Source of the DNA: Basidiobolus meristosporus CBS 931.73 | Lineage: Eukaryota > Basidiobolomycota > Basidiobolomycetes > Basidiobolales > Basidiobolaceae | DNA length: 64,000 nucleotides | Assembly: GCA_002104905.1 (NCBI GenBank) | Contig: MCFE01000064.1 | Coordinates: 124,001 to 188,000 of the forward strand | Reading direction: 5' to 3' | Shown: piece by piece, positions 19,856 through 31,008 of the stretch | Numbering within the stretch: position 1 is the first letter of the stretch | Layout of the letters: each line of letters opens with the position of its first letter | Made by a program: the position numbers and the translations under genes | Notes under the pieces: model-generated | Databases searched by the model: none | The model's input: only the letters and a program-made list of their open reading frames with translations | Told to the model about the DNA's origin: nothing

Positions 19856-22025
19856 TCACTGCACTGCAGGTAAAACTTCCAGCGAGCCATCAATTAGGCA
19901 TTGTTTCCGAGCACTTCTGGTGTACCTTCCGTTGTATGTCATCGATTGCTCCATCATTTTCAAATACTGCTGACCTTGCTTGGAGTTGAGCGAGATAGCA
20001 GACAACGTAGTATCGAGAACATTTTGGATTTTTTGGGATGAATTGAACTGGGATGCCAACTCTCGAATATGCCTTGAAGGGTCTTCAATAGCGTACTGTG
20101 AAATTCCCACTTCTGCAGTATTCGGTGGTGTTGAGGGCGCGCTTGAATCATTGGAGACTGCACATTGCGAGGAAGTTCGTGAGTTGATTGAATGCTCTTG
20201 TTTGATGTTTCGTAAACAAATGGTACCTGTGGATTGGCTTGAGAGATTCTCCAACTGGCCATCCTCGGTGGTAATCACGTCAACAAAGCTATTGATCTCA
20301 ACATCTGTGCTATGTGTCTTGGGCACTTGTTCTTTCGACCTTTTTTTCCTGGAAGTCTTGGGCAACTTCTTTGGTTTCTTTGTTGCCGCTTTTTTGTCAG
20401 TGTTTGATGATGTCCTCTTCCGCTTTGCTAATGAAAAACATTAATAAAACTCACCAGAAATACAACATCTCATGAGACTTACTTGAGCAATCGACCGCGA
20501 CCTCTCGTTTTCTAATAATTATTTTAGGTATGGAGTTCATCTTCGAAGACTGACGAGGAGACATCCTTCTGGATACAATAACGTACTCCTCTTTCGTCTT
20601 CTCTTTCTTCGGAGAATGCTTCTTAGCCGCCGTAGTCTTTGTAGTATTCGTGTTGACAGTTTTGAGAGGCTGTCGTGCTGCTTTGGTGGTTTGCTTTTTT
20701 GAACATTTCGACGGCGTTTTAGCCGATACCTTGGACGTTGCTGGAGATATTTTCTCCGCACCTGTCGGCGATAATACTGGAATACTAACGATTGGGCTTT
20801 CCACTTTAGGAGGCGCGATGTCATCTAGTGCCAATTTGAGATCTGACTCTAACAAGTCTATGGCAGAGTCAACGTCTCCCATAAGATGGTAATCAATGAT
20901 GTTGCCCCATTCACTGGCAGTTGGAGGAACTCGGTTGATATAAATGACTTTTCCGATCTTCGACTCGTGAACTCTCCCGGCCATTTCCTTCACAAGTTTT
21001 TTGATTCCGGATACCTTCAATGACGTGCCCATTATAATCAATAAATCGGGATTTCTTCTGATATCAAATGCACTGAGTTGGCCGATATGATCCTGTTATA
21101 AGTAAACGTAAAGTAAGCACATGGCTCATATATTGCGAAAATCGCGAATTCAAGTAGTAGTTGGCAATATGACATACCCCTTGAGGATGATGCTCGTTGT
21201 AAAGGACAATGCTCGGACGAAGGAACCCGGTAGCTTTGGATCTTTTTCCAACAATATCTCGGATGATCCCTAACTCTCTGCAATTCGGACACGGGGGTGC
21301 TGTTCCCTCTTTGAATTGCTGCTGATATTTCTCGGTAAAGCGGTATTGCGCATGACAAATGGTGCATACAACATACTCCATGCTGCCATGGAGTTGAACG
21401 GCACGTGTAAAGAGCTTATTGCTCACGTCGAAGTCAGTCTCCAGACCGGCCTGCTTTTCAAGGCAATCTATGTTTTGTGTGTAACAGCGAAGTAATTTCC
21501 CCTTCTGGTCCAGCTCTTTTAGAAACCTGTGAGTTCGAGTATATTTCGCCTTGCCGACTACGTCCTTGAATTCCCCCATGAAATGGAAAAATAGTTGTGT
21601 AGAAACTGGGTCCTGGTTTGTAAAGATAGGTTGGAATACAGTCAACGACAGAGTAAATACTGGAATAAAAGATTACTTTGAACAGCGTAGCATCAAACAA
21701 ATCTCTTCCACTCATAATGGCCTTGGGATATTTATGCTTCAATAGCTCAAATAATCCATCTGCAGAGCGAAAATCCTTAAAGTAGGGGTTTAGAAGGAAG
21801 AACATAGCGGGTGTTCCAAGAGTGTAAACTTACAGGAATACCGGAAGCCACTGATATACCAGCACCTATACCAGAACGTTTTTAGAGGCCAGCTAGTACA
21901 TATAGAGCGCGAAACTAAGAGCTACCTGTAATTACAATGCAACGCTTACACCTGTGCAATAAATCCCGAGTTAAGGTCAGGGTTTCTAAAGACTCTGAGA
22001 GGTTGTTCAGAGTGACGCTTTTCAT
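19856..22025 (-). CDS. Hst3/Hst4-type NAD-dependent histone deacetylase (sirtuin), 6 exons
   Basis: Exons on the minus strand: 22025-21926, 21865-21834, 21775-21677, 21612-21178, 21092-20483 and 20427-19856, all with GT..AG ends. They join to exactly 616 codons including the stop (615 aa). NAD-binding motif GAGISVASGIPDFR spans exons 1-3. Then come YTQNID, catalytic His in LHGS, Zn-binding CTIC and CPNC, RPSIVLYNE and GTSLKVSG. The spacing and the LHRCKRCIVITG start are those of the Hst3/Hst4 class, whose known members deacetylate H3 Lys56 in the nucleus. A long C-terminal tail (about 425-470) is very Lys/Arg-rich (KRKRTSS, KKPKKLPKTSRKKR), fitting nuclear targeting. The exon chain is my reconstruction; the catalytic class is secure. 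Confidence 0.88.
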
Positions 22026-23186
22026 ACTAATATATGAAAGAAGACAGCAAAATTAAAAAGCTCTATGAGCCAAACGAACACGAAAAAAAGGAAGAGGATT
22101 AACGGGGAAGCTCGTAAAGAAGTTGCGCGAAATATAGGTTCAACGGGCCGGTTAAAAAGTATAGTATATATGTATGAATGTATGTATATATATATAAATA
22201 GGGATAATTTGAAGCACAACGTAGCTTCAAATACGAACACTTGTTAAACCACAAGATATACAAATCGAGCTTAAAGGAAGGGATAGGTAGTTAAGAAAGA
22301 TGTGATCGACAATTGAGATCTTAATGTGAAAAAAAAGGGAAAATATATTAAGGGTTTAGGATCAATCATTTCCTCTCCTAAGCAGATGACTGGGAATTTA
22401 GCCTAGTTCTCGTCCAGCTATTGGCCGATATATCTCACAGTAGAAACATTTCGATTTTACTAATAGTTTCTTCATAATTTTATCTTCTAATTGGATAATA
22501 ATTGCCGACATGTGTTTCCTACAGCTGTGAGCCAATCATTGACTGTTGAGTTAGGGAGACTGTTAATTTAGCTATTAGGATATGACCATTTGTCAAAATT
22601 TGACTTAGTCAATGCATTTACATTTTCATTCTAGACCCTTAGTCAAATATATGAGTTTAATGAAATAGTGCACACAAAGCATATACTCAATGTTCAATTG
22701 CCATATTTCAAAATCTTGTGGATCATTCAGTATCAGCCCCAAATTTGCAGTTTGTAGACCTAGCTGTCATTATCATTCGGTCATACGACATCTAAGGCAT
22801 AGCATTTTATACAAGCAATTTGGCAGTTGAATGGCAAGGCGTCTACCAGATATCAATCAATGGCTCAGTTTCTTGTTGGCGACACAATGTAAATGCGACA
22901 AGTGACCAAGAATGTACATCATATAGTACTTCGTCTTTACCGTGATGTGGTAGGATATATACACTGCCTAATGTAAACCTGTCCCAAGGTCATAAATCGG
23001 AGGCTAAATGGCACCCAGGTATGTCGGTGATCGTTCACGTACATAAAACAATTTTGATATTATGGAAATTTCCGAATCGCCGTTTAATTCGAACATAGAG
23101 AAGTAAATGTGAATGATAGATGCAAAAGGGTCTATGTGAGGTAACCGTGCTGGAAGATAGGCTGACTTAAGGTGGGTTCCAGCTAC
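22026..23186. other. Intergenic region upstream of the sirtuin gene
   Basis: 1.16 kb, AT-rich, with a short TA/TG microsatellite at about 22164-22200 (TATATGTATG.. TATATATATA). Only short frames of about 60-72 codons near the left end occur. No repeat family or gene was recognised. Confidence 0.5.
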
Positions 23187-23552
23187 TTATTTCTTCTTCA
23201 TGCCGGCGCGCTTGCCTTCACCTAAAGAACGTAATATATTCAATTTAGCCATTGACACTCCTCAAATCAAACATTAATCCTTTTTACCCTTCTTTGGTGC
23301 ACCCTTTCCTCTTCTCTTCTTTCTAGAAATCTCCTCTCTTCTTTCTACGGCATCGTAGTCAATTAAATTCAATTCCGGGAAGGCCTTGGTGATGGTAGAT
23401 AATTTAGGCCCTGGCTGAGGGTAGTAGCTACTGACGGTGGGGCCCTTCAACCTTTGTTTAAGAACGCTGGTGCCGATTCTGGCACCAGTAGGGTTGTACA
23501 CATTGCCGAAGATTTCAGAAGAAAGCTTCAATACCTCTTGAAGTCTACTCAT
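23187..23552 (-). CDS. Mitochondrial small-subunit ribosomal protein mS33 (2 exons)
   Basis: Exon 1 23552-23288, intron 23287-23222 (66 bp, GTAAAA..TAG), exon 2 23221-23187, giving 99 aa. Without splicing the frame ends as a 92-aa protein at 23274. Splicing instead gives the tail PKKGEGKRAGMKKK, and PKKGEGKRA is the conserved end of mS33 (human MRPS33, yeast Rsm27). The N-terminal part has family features: MSRL, LS.E.FG..YNPTGAR, VLKQRLKGP, YYP. It is a component of the mitoribosome small subunit. Divergent from the GST gene, starts 289 bp apart. Confidence 0.9.
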
Positions 23553-23841
23553 GCTTACCAGGCAATGTCAATGAAATATGATAAAGAGCCAAAGATTTTC
23601 AAAGGCTATAATCGTGGTCAATGGAAGTTCGATTACCATTTTCCAATACGAACAAGCAAAATTTTTAGGGCCGAGTCACATGATTGTCCGAAACATTGAC
23701 GGCTCAATCGCTGGGTCAAAGTTCATCAAATTCATTATCATTTGTGAATAAACAGGAGTTTAATTACGCAATCGAATAGCAATCATCTTCTGACATGTAT
23801 TTAGTGAGTTGTTGCACCTTTTCCTAGTGGCAATTGCTACA

Positions 23842-24558
23842 ATGTCGGATACTTGGGAGCTTTATTACTGGCCTGGTATGCCAGGCCGAGGCGAATTCAT
23901 GAGGCTCTTGTTCATCGAGACTTCAACTCCATTCAAAGACGTATACGCAGGCGAGGATTGGACTGCGGTTGGGAAGGTCAACTATCAGTTATCGAAAGAA
24001 TTCTTCGCTTTGCCTACTATTAAGCATAATGGATTCATGTTATCACAAACGCCAGTTATCTGTAGATATCTAGCGGTGAAGCTTAACAATGGAGTCCTTT
24101 ATCCTAAGGAGGAGCTGTTAGGATACCAGGCTGAGATGATTATGGCAGGGATAGTAGATTTAACTGCTGAAGGGCACGACGCCTGGCATCCAATTGACAA
24201 AAATGCAACCTATGTCTCGCAAAAAGAACAAGCCAAACCATTTATTGAGTACTACGAAAAGAAGAGACTGCCAAAATGGTTTTCGTTCTTCGAAAAAGTG
24301 CTGGCCGAGAATGAGAAAAAGTACCCTAGCTTTGATGAAGGTGGGCCTTTCTTGGTGGGTGAGAGTATCAGCTATGTTGATTTGTGTATGTTTCACATAC
24401 TGGATGGAATAGAGTTTCAGTGTCCAGAAGCTTATGCATTCATAGACGTGCCCAAATTGAAAAATCTCAAGACAAGAATACAAAATCGTCCGAAGATTAA
24501 GCAGTATCTCGAGTCTGCTCAAAGATCCCGCTTTACTGGTACTGGTCCCATTTTTTGA
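23842..24558 (+). CDS. Glutathione S-transferase, cytosolic mu/pi/sigma-like
   Basis: 238 aa, intronless. It conjugates glutathione to electrophiles. The start at 23842 gives MSDTWELYYWPGMPGRGEF, in which the Tyr/Trp-rich first beta strand and GRGE match the thioredoxin-like N-domain; an in-frame ATG 33 bp upstream adds a hydrophobic stretch without family support. The ALPTIKHNGFMLSQTPVICRYLA segment is the glutathione-binding region (cis-Pro and Gln/Thr-Pro). A helical C-domain with the GESISYVDLCMFHILDG motif follows. Class assignment is loose, and a prostaglandin-synthase-like sigma class is possible. Its 3' end lies 20 bp left of a segmental duplication. Confidence 0.88.
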   Translation: MSDTWELYYWPGMPGRGEFMRLLFIETSTPFKDVYAGEDWTAVGKVNYQLSKEFFALPTIKHNGFMLSQTPVICRYLAVKLNNGVLYPKEELLGYQAEMIMAGIVDLTAEGHDAWHPIDKNATYVSQKEQAKPFIEYYEKKRLPKWFSFFEKVLAENEKKYPSFDEGGPFLVGESISYVDLCMFHILDGIEFQCPEAYAFIDVPKLKNLKTRIQNRPKIKQYLESAQRSRFTGTGPIF

Positions 24559-24577
24559 TGGAATAAACACAAAAGTG

Positions 24578-25735
24578 CAGTGGAGGAATTGTTGATGTGT
24601 TTGGCGTTTGGATGGTTGATATGGTAGTGTGTATGCGTGGGTGGTTTGACGCATGAGCTTACTCTGCATTGCTGTTGATTGCTGCTGATCACAGCCAGAT
24701 CAAGAAATCATTGGCTCGTGGAGAATTATTGATAAGTGCTCACTTACATCAGCATTACCCTTCAACAGTGTCAGCAGATTGGGGAATGTCGGAATCATGT
24801 CGTATATTCTCCACGACAACCTCCACATCCACACTCACGCCAGCAAATGATCTGAATGGTCCAATATTCAACCATTCCGCAATCCACCCTGGTTGAGGCT
24901 GTCTCTGGCTTGGTGGCGAGGGCCACATATAAAGAGCATATATCCCACCAGCTCTCTCTTTCCCCACTCTTCCCACCTTCCCACCTTCCCACCTATTAAG
25001 CAATACATCAGCCACATCATAGAACTAGTAATACATAACACAGATATGAAGCGATCCCCTCAAAATCCGGCTTGCAAGGAGTACTACACGCCAGTGTGTG
25101 AGGCTCTGAAGAGGAGAGAAAAGCAAAGTCGAGTTAGACGACCACCCCACTCGAAATCAGGAGATACTGTAAGTGCGAATATTTATGGACGAATCGCTGG
25201 TTAGTACAAAGGGCTAAACTGAACGCCACCTAACCCCTTCAGCGTGCAAGAAGGAGAAGTAGTGCCTCCGCCACACTGAGTGAACAGGCACTGGAGTTGC
25301 TGCAGAAGGAAGCATTTATGGAACTACGAAGGCAAATCCAGGGCTACAACGAACAACTAGTTGCACGGATGAGATATGTTGAAGCACTTCCTCTTGAGGA
25401 GCAACACTCCTGGCTTGAGGCGATTGTGCGACAAGACCAGCACATGGACGAGGATGAGGATGTTGAGATTCTCATTGAGGCCATGCAGGAGTCGGCCACA
25501 ACCAAGGACTACTCGGCGATCACAGAGTGGCAGGAAAGCAGAGCATGTGAGCCCAATGAGTGGTTGAGCATATCGAGCGAAGAGTGGAGCAATTATATGC
25601 AGTAGCCATCTCAAAAAGGAGACTAGTGTAAATATTAGGCCAGTTTCAATCAGCTGGTAGGAGAGATAGGCACCCACATGTATTGCACACCACTACCCAT
25701 TGATTGACAATAGTCCTTGGTAGAACTTTGTATTA
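24578..25735 (+). repeat. Segmental duplication, copy 1 (mate at 35508-36670)
   Basis: About 1.16 kb with promoter, both exons, intron and 3' flank of a small gene, closely matching 35508-36670 in the same orientation. Divergence is low in the coding part and rises towards both edges. The two copies now flank the 26-35 kb retroelement nest. A third, coding-less promoter relic lies at 38880-39060. Confidence 0.9.
25046..25605 (+). CDS. Uncharacterised 161-aa protein, copy 1 (2 exons)
   Basis: Exons 25046-25168 and 25243-25605 with a 74-bp GTAAGT..CAG intron; a TATAAA box is at 24928-24933. The N-terminal third is basic (SPQNPACKEYYTPVCEALKRR, RVRRPPHSKSGD, RARRRSSAS). The rest is helical and acidic (MDEDEDVEILIEAMQES) and Trp-containing, with no signal peptide or membrane segment. 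The spacing P..KE.Y...C..LKRR is faintly like the N-terminus of RPA-interacting (RPAIN-type) proteins, but the zinc domain of those proteins is absent and I do not claim the relationship. Conservation of both exons, the intron and frame between two copies supports a real gene. Function unknown. Confidence 0.7.
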
Positions 25736-25965
25736 TACATTATACTTGTAACTATATCAAAGCATTTATTTACACATTCCTTGAAATTTACTTCTATGGT
25801 AGCTGATCAAGTGGATATCATTCAGAAGAACAAAGTTAACCACTTGAAACAATGCTTTCATTAGTAACAGATATGGATGTTATCAGATTTTCAACTGGAG
25901 CTTTAGATCTTATAGCCATTATGGCAGGTTCTCAGGATATGAGCTTTCTCTAAGCTACATAGACA
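25736..25965. other. Short unassigned spacer
   Basis: AT-rich sequence between the segmental duplication and an LTR relic. No ORF or repeat was recognised. Confidence 0.4.
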
Positions 25966-26300
25966 TGTTGCAATATTCTGAGGAGTATTGGAAGTGATGT
26001 GGAGAACTAGAGGATTTACTTTTTATTCACTTGTATATTTATTGATCAAATACTTTTGATAAAGTAGAGCAAACAAACATGCAGAGTCTGTTAAGGAAGG
26101 TCCCAAGAATATGTGTGCAAAGCTTGGAGGCTTTTGGACAACTTTAAGAAAGATCATAATCTGGGTACCTGATAATTTGGTGATAACATTTCAAGTAAAT
26201 CCCAAAAAAAATTTGGCCAGGACAAAATGCTAATCAAAGAATAAAATCTGTGTGACTAAGTCAGCATGAATATTTAGGTGGCAACTTAATAATTACAACA
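25966..26300 (-). mobile_element. Degenerate copia LTR
   Basis: About 335 bp from TGTTG (25966) to TTACAACA (26293-26300), the reverse complement of the family LTR with many substitutions. Flanks AGACA and AAGCA agree at most positions, so a decayed target duplication is possible. Confidence 0.7.
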
Positions 26301-26665
26301 AAGCAAACTACTTTGGGTGCAGGAATCTTAGAGATACTGCTGGCAATTGGGAAACAGGCAAGTTAGGTGGCTTTCATTCAACAACTTACTGAACACCAAA
26401 GAGGCATCTTAACTTTTACAGGGTCTTGAGTATCAACTTTAGTTCTTATCATTGCTTACTAAAGCATGCTCATTCTTCCTCCTATCAAATCCTAGCTTTT
26501 TTAAGAGTGCCGGCTTAAGTCATAGCTTTAAAGTAAACTTTAGACATCAGTAGGTCCAGCAACTGCTAGTATCAGACAGATGGAAACACACCTTGTTGCC
26601 ACTTCAAAGGTTTTAGTATAGTCCAGTCTATTTGTTTCAGAGGTCCTTTTGCAACAAATTGCTTT
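26301..26665 (-). pseudogene. Truncated LTR piece and copia RT remnant
   Basis: 26325-26430 resembles the first part of a minus-strand LTR (TCTTAGAGATACTG, then TTTCATTCAAC). About 26570-26660 resembles the reverse complement of the copia RT segment seen at 28640-28700 (GTATAGTC.AGTCT.TTTGTTT.AGAG). Both are heavily decayed. Confidence 0.5.
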
Positions 26666-27767
26666 TGTTGTTAGTTTTGTATTTACACCTGAATACTCAC
26701 TTATCTTGGTCATTTATAATTATTACTTATAAATCTTAAAGAATTCTGTTCAAATTCCTTGACAGAACTTACTTGGAATGATTTCACCAAAATATTGGAT
26801 ACCCAAAGCATAAGATTTTCAAAGCTATCTAAAAAACCCTAAACCTTGCACACATATTCTTGGGACCTTTCTAAGCATATGGAGTGTGTTTGTCTTAAGA
26901 CAATGTCAAAATATATATACAACTTTTACATTGAACTATCATTAAGTGAAACCACATATTCTACTTATTCTCCAATCACTTCCAATATCTTCAAGCTTTA
27001 CAATAGGCTATGAGCTCCAAGCTGTCACTCACTACAATGTCTTCTGCTACTATTACCAAAATGTTTCCCTCTGCTGAAAAGTTGGATGGATCCAACTACC
27101 AAGTCTGGAAGGTAAAGATGAAGATGCTATTACAGTAAGAGGCCTTTGGATATTGTTATGGGAGAAAATGCCCTCCTAAAGGTGTAAGAGAAGAAGCCTT
27201 AGAGTACCAGAAGAAAGAGAAAAGTGCCTTTAACTGCATTTGCCTTGACATTAGAGACAAATTACTAATTCAATGCTCACAAGCAAAAGTCACAAAGAGT
27301 GACTGAAGGCACCAGAAAACACCTACCAGTCATGTTCAGCTACCAAGCAAATATATCTTAGACAAAAACCTCTTACTACCAAGATGCTCCTTGGAGGAGA
27401 TATAAAAAATTGGACTGACTCAATTGTTGTAAGAGTCTTGGAGATATTGGAAGCAAATTGGGAGGACAAGTGGATTATGTGGTTTTCACTTGATGATTAA
27501 TTGAATTTAAAAGCAGTATTTATACTTTTACATGGTCTTGGCATAGCAAACTCATTGAATAGGTTAAGGAAGGTCCTAAAAGCATGTGCGCAAAGTTTGG
27601 GGCTGTTTGGACAACTCTGAGAATTTTCATTTTCTGGTAAATATTCCAACTATTTCCCAACAAGGAATATGGGCAGTATTCTCTATGATTTGAAGGTAAT
27701 GATCTATGCAACTCAGTTAGGTAAATATTTAGGTGGAATTCCAAGTTTTTTCAACACTCCCACTCAG

Positions 27768-30659
27768 CTAAATGCTCATACTGACTAGTATTAATTTTGG
27801 TCTAAGATATTCAAACTTGTCTTTAGCTACTGGTTTGGTAAATATGTCTGCAATCATTTCATTTGAAGGACAGTAAGCCAAGCTAACTAAGCTATTCTCT
27901 ATAGCTTCACTTATGAAATGATGTCTAGTATCTATGTGCTTAGTTCTAGCATGAAAAGTTGGATTTCTACCTAATTGTATGATTCCTTGATTATCTTGAA
28001 GTAAAGTAATAGATGTTTTTGACATAGGCCTAAATCTGTAAAAAGCTTTCTTAGCCACATTACTTCTATTGTAGCTTCACAGGCTACCATATACTCTGCC
28101 TCTGTGGTGGAAAGTGCTACAGTTGGTTGCTTTCTTGAATTCCATGAAATTGCTCCTTTACAGTAAAGAAAGGTTTATCCTGTGGTGGATCTTCTGTCTT
28201 CTAAATTTTGTCCCCAACCAACATCACAGTATCCCACAAGATCCTGTTCTGAATCCTTATAAGTGTATCTTAAGCAGATATCAGCAGTTCCTTTTAGATA
28301 TCTAAAAATCTGCTTAATTGCTGCAATATGATCAGATCCATGGTTCTGATTATTCTGGCTGACCACTCCCACAAAATATGAGTTATCTAGACATGTTCCA
28401 AGCATGATACACATGAGACTGCTCTTGGTGATTGTTTGAGACCATATAGAGATTTTTGAAGCTTGCAGATCAAATGGGGGTTATCTAGGTCAACAAGCCC
28501 ATCAGGCTGGTACATATACAGGTCCTCATCAAGTTCTCCATTCAAAAATGCAGCTTTACATCCATTTGATTTATAAAAAACTTATATTTGGCTGCAATAG
28601 CCAATATCAATCTGATGGAATTAAACTTGGCTACTGGTGTAAAAGTCTCTGTATAGTCAAGTCCTCTTGTTTGAGAGTATCCTTTGGCCATAAGTCTTGC
28701 TCTGTGTCTTTCAATTGTGCCACCAGCCTTGTACTTTGTCTTAAAGACCCATTTGCATCCAATTGATTTTTAGTTGATTGGTCATTGGACCAAGTCCCAA
28801 GTTTGATTTTCCATCATGGCCTGATATTGCTCAGTCATTGCAGGTCTCCAAAACCATGTCTGAGGGCTATTTAGGGCCTCTTTTACAGTCTGGGGCTCAT
28901 CAATATGGTCTGAAGAGGCATAGGCTAAGTTTGTACCCTCCTTGATATAGTAATTTGGGCTATTTCTTGTCTGGTTAGATCTCCAGGCATTTGATACTAA
29001 AATGATCACTTTGGGGATATTCTGGGCACTGCTTCAGACTGAACTGCAGTTGTAGAGTCCTCTGGAGTGAGAATGCTCTCATTGTTTTGCTCTGAGTCAA
29101 TCCTGACTATTGGTGGACTTGAGATCAAGTTTTTGTGATCAGATGTCATTTTTTGTGAGAATTTTGAATTTTCATCAGACAACACATCCCTGGACCTGCT
29201 CAGCTTCTTTGCTTTGATATTGTAGAGTCTGTATGCCTTACTCTCATTGCAGTTGCCCAAAAATATGAGTTTTACACTTTTTGGTTCAAATCTGACTGAT
29301 TTCCAGACAGTTTCTTGGCACATGCTGTACACCCAAATATTCTTAGATGTTCTGCACTTGGTCTGTGTCCATACCATGCTTCAAATGGAGTAGAATCACA
29401 AAGTACTCTGTTATAAATCCTGTTCTCAAGGTATACAGCTGTGGCAACTGATTCTGCCCAAAAAGCATAAAATAATTTTTGACCATGGATCATTGATCTT
29501 GCCACATCAATTATTAGTCTGTTTGCACATTCTGCTACTCCATTTTGCTGTGGGGAGTAGGGTACAGTAGTCTCTTGCTTTATCCCATGAATTTTGCAGA
29601 TGTGGAGGAAGATCTTTTAAGTTATATTCTCCATCATTGTCTGAGCATATTTTCTTGATTTTTCACTAGTTTCTCTCTCCATCATGGCTATAAACTCCCT
29701 GGACAGAGCTTCTTCCTTTCTCTCCATGAAGTAGACCTACATGTATCTTTTATAGTCATCAACAAAGATGATTAAATACTTCATCCTGCTTAATGATGAA
29801 TTTTGCATAAGTCCACACAGATCTGGGTGAATTAGATCCAATTTCTCTTAGCTTTGATTAACCCAGAGCTCTTGAACAGTTGTCTGGCTTGTTTCCCTTA
29901 TATTCAGGCTTCACAGTGCTCCAAACTAGCTGGGGGAGCAATTTTTACTCTGGAAGTTAGCTGATATTGGATCATTTTGCACAAATAATCAATATTGATG
30001 TGTCCGAATTACCTCTGCCAAAGCATTGGTGTTTCTTCATTCAAGTTTCTTATATTGGCTTCCATATATGATGGAATATAAGTCAACTTGTATCAATTCT
30101 GATATCTGATACCCAAAGCAATATGGGCACCATTTTGATCAGTGATCCCACATACACAATTGTCAAAGCTGACACTGAGTCCTTCTGCAGTGGCCTTGCT
30201 TACAGATAGAAGATTCTTGGCAATTCCTGGTACTTAGAGTACTGCTGAGAAGGTCAGTGTATGGCTTCCTTCACTGCCCCTAAGGTATACTTGGATAGTT
30301 CCTTCTCCTACTGCATCAAGTGGTTTATTGCCACCCATAAAAACTTTCATAATTGGAATTTCTTGATATTGGGTAAAAAGTTCTTTTTGGTGTGTAAAGT
30401 GTTGAGATGCTCTGGAATCAATATACCACATCTGAGATTACATGATTGTGGTCATATTTAGTGTAGATACAAATAGTCTATCATCTGATGTTGCAACATT
30501 TCCATATTCAGGCTTCTTTTGCTGATTATCTCTCTTTTTGCAATACCAATCTTGTGTGTGTCCTTTCCTTTTACAGTAGTTGCAAAACAGGTTGCTGTTG
30601 CCTTTGTAGTGTCTTGGGTACCTCCTTTGTTGGTTGTCATTGCTTATTATAGCATTTTC
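27768..30659 (-). pseudogene. Copia pol remnant: PR-IN-RT-RNase H, many breaks
   Basis: Pieces in several frames, in order on the minus strand. Protease YIDSRASQHF at about 30430. Integrase/C-terminal segment SVATAVYLENRIYNRV with FEAWYGHRPSAEHLRIFGC at 29505-29272. Linker region (SDENSKFSQKM) at 29377-29006. A pre-RT segment (EALNSPQTWFWRPAM) at 29009-28782. RNase H (DVGWGQNLEDRRSTTG) near 28200, and ITLLQDNQGIIQLGRNP to FTKPVAKDKFEYL at 28058-27768. The RT catalytic YVDD is not preserved in a usable frame. It cannot encode a product. Confidence 0.85.
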
Positions 30660-31008
30660 TGTTGTAAAATTTACAATCCACCTAAATATTCACCAAACTT
30701 AGTCATTTCAATCAGTACCTTCAAATCCTAGAGAGTACTCAACATATTCCTTGTTGGGATTTACTTGGAATATTTTCACCAAAACACCAGGTACCAAGAA
30801 CATGAAAATTCTCAAAGTTGTCCAAACAGCTTCAAACTTTGCACACATGCTCTTGGTACCTTCCTTAACCTATTCCACATGTTTGTTATGGCCAAGACCA
30901 TGTAGAAGTATAATTGCCACTTTTACATTCAATAAATCATTAAGTGAAAACCACGTAATCTACTTGTCCTTACAAATCACTTCCAATATCATCAAGATTC
31001 TTACAAGA
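30660..31008 (+). mobile_element. Copia solo LTR, 349 bp, perfect TSD
   Basis: Plus-oriented LTR (TGTTGTAA.. TTACAAGA; the terminal CA has become GA) flanked by TTTTC at 30655-30659 and 31009-31013. It sits in the gag of the minus-strand copy, and its removal restores that gag. Same length as the intact 3' LTR at 61010. A product of LTR-LTR recombination, younger than its host element. Confidence 0.9.

Noticed and set aside
25357-25677. 106-codon frame antisense to the orphan gene
   Set aside because: Not preserved as an open frame of that length in the second copy, whereas the sense gene is.
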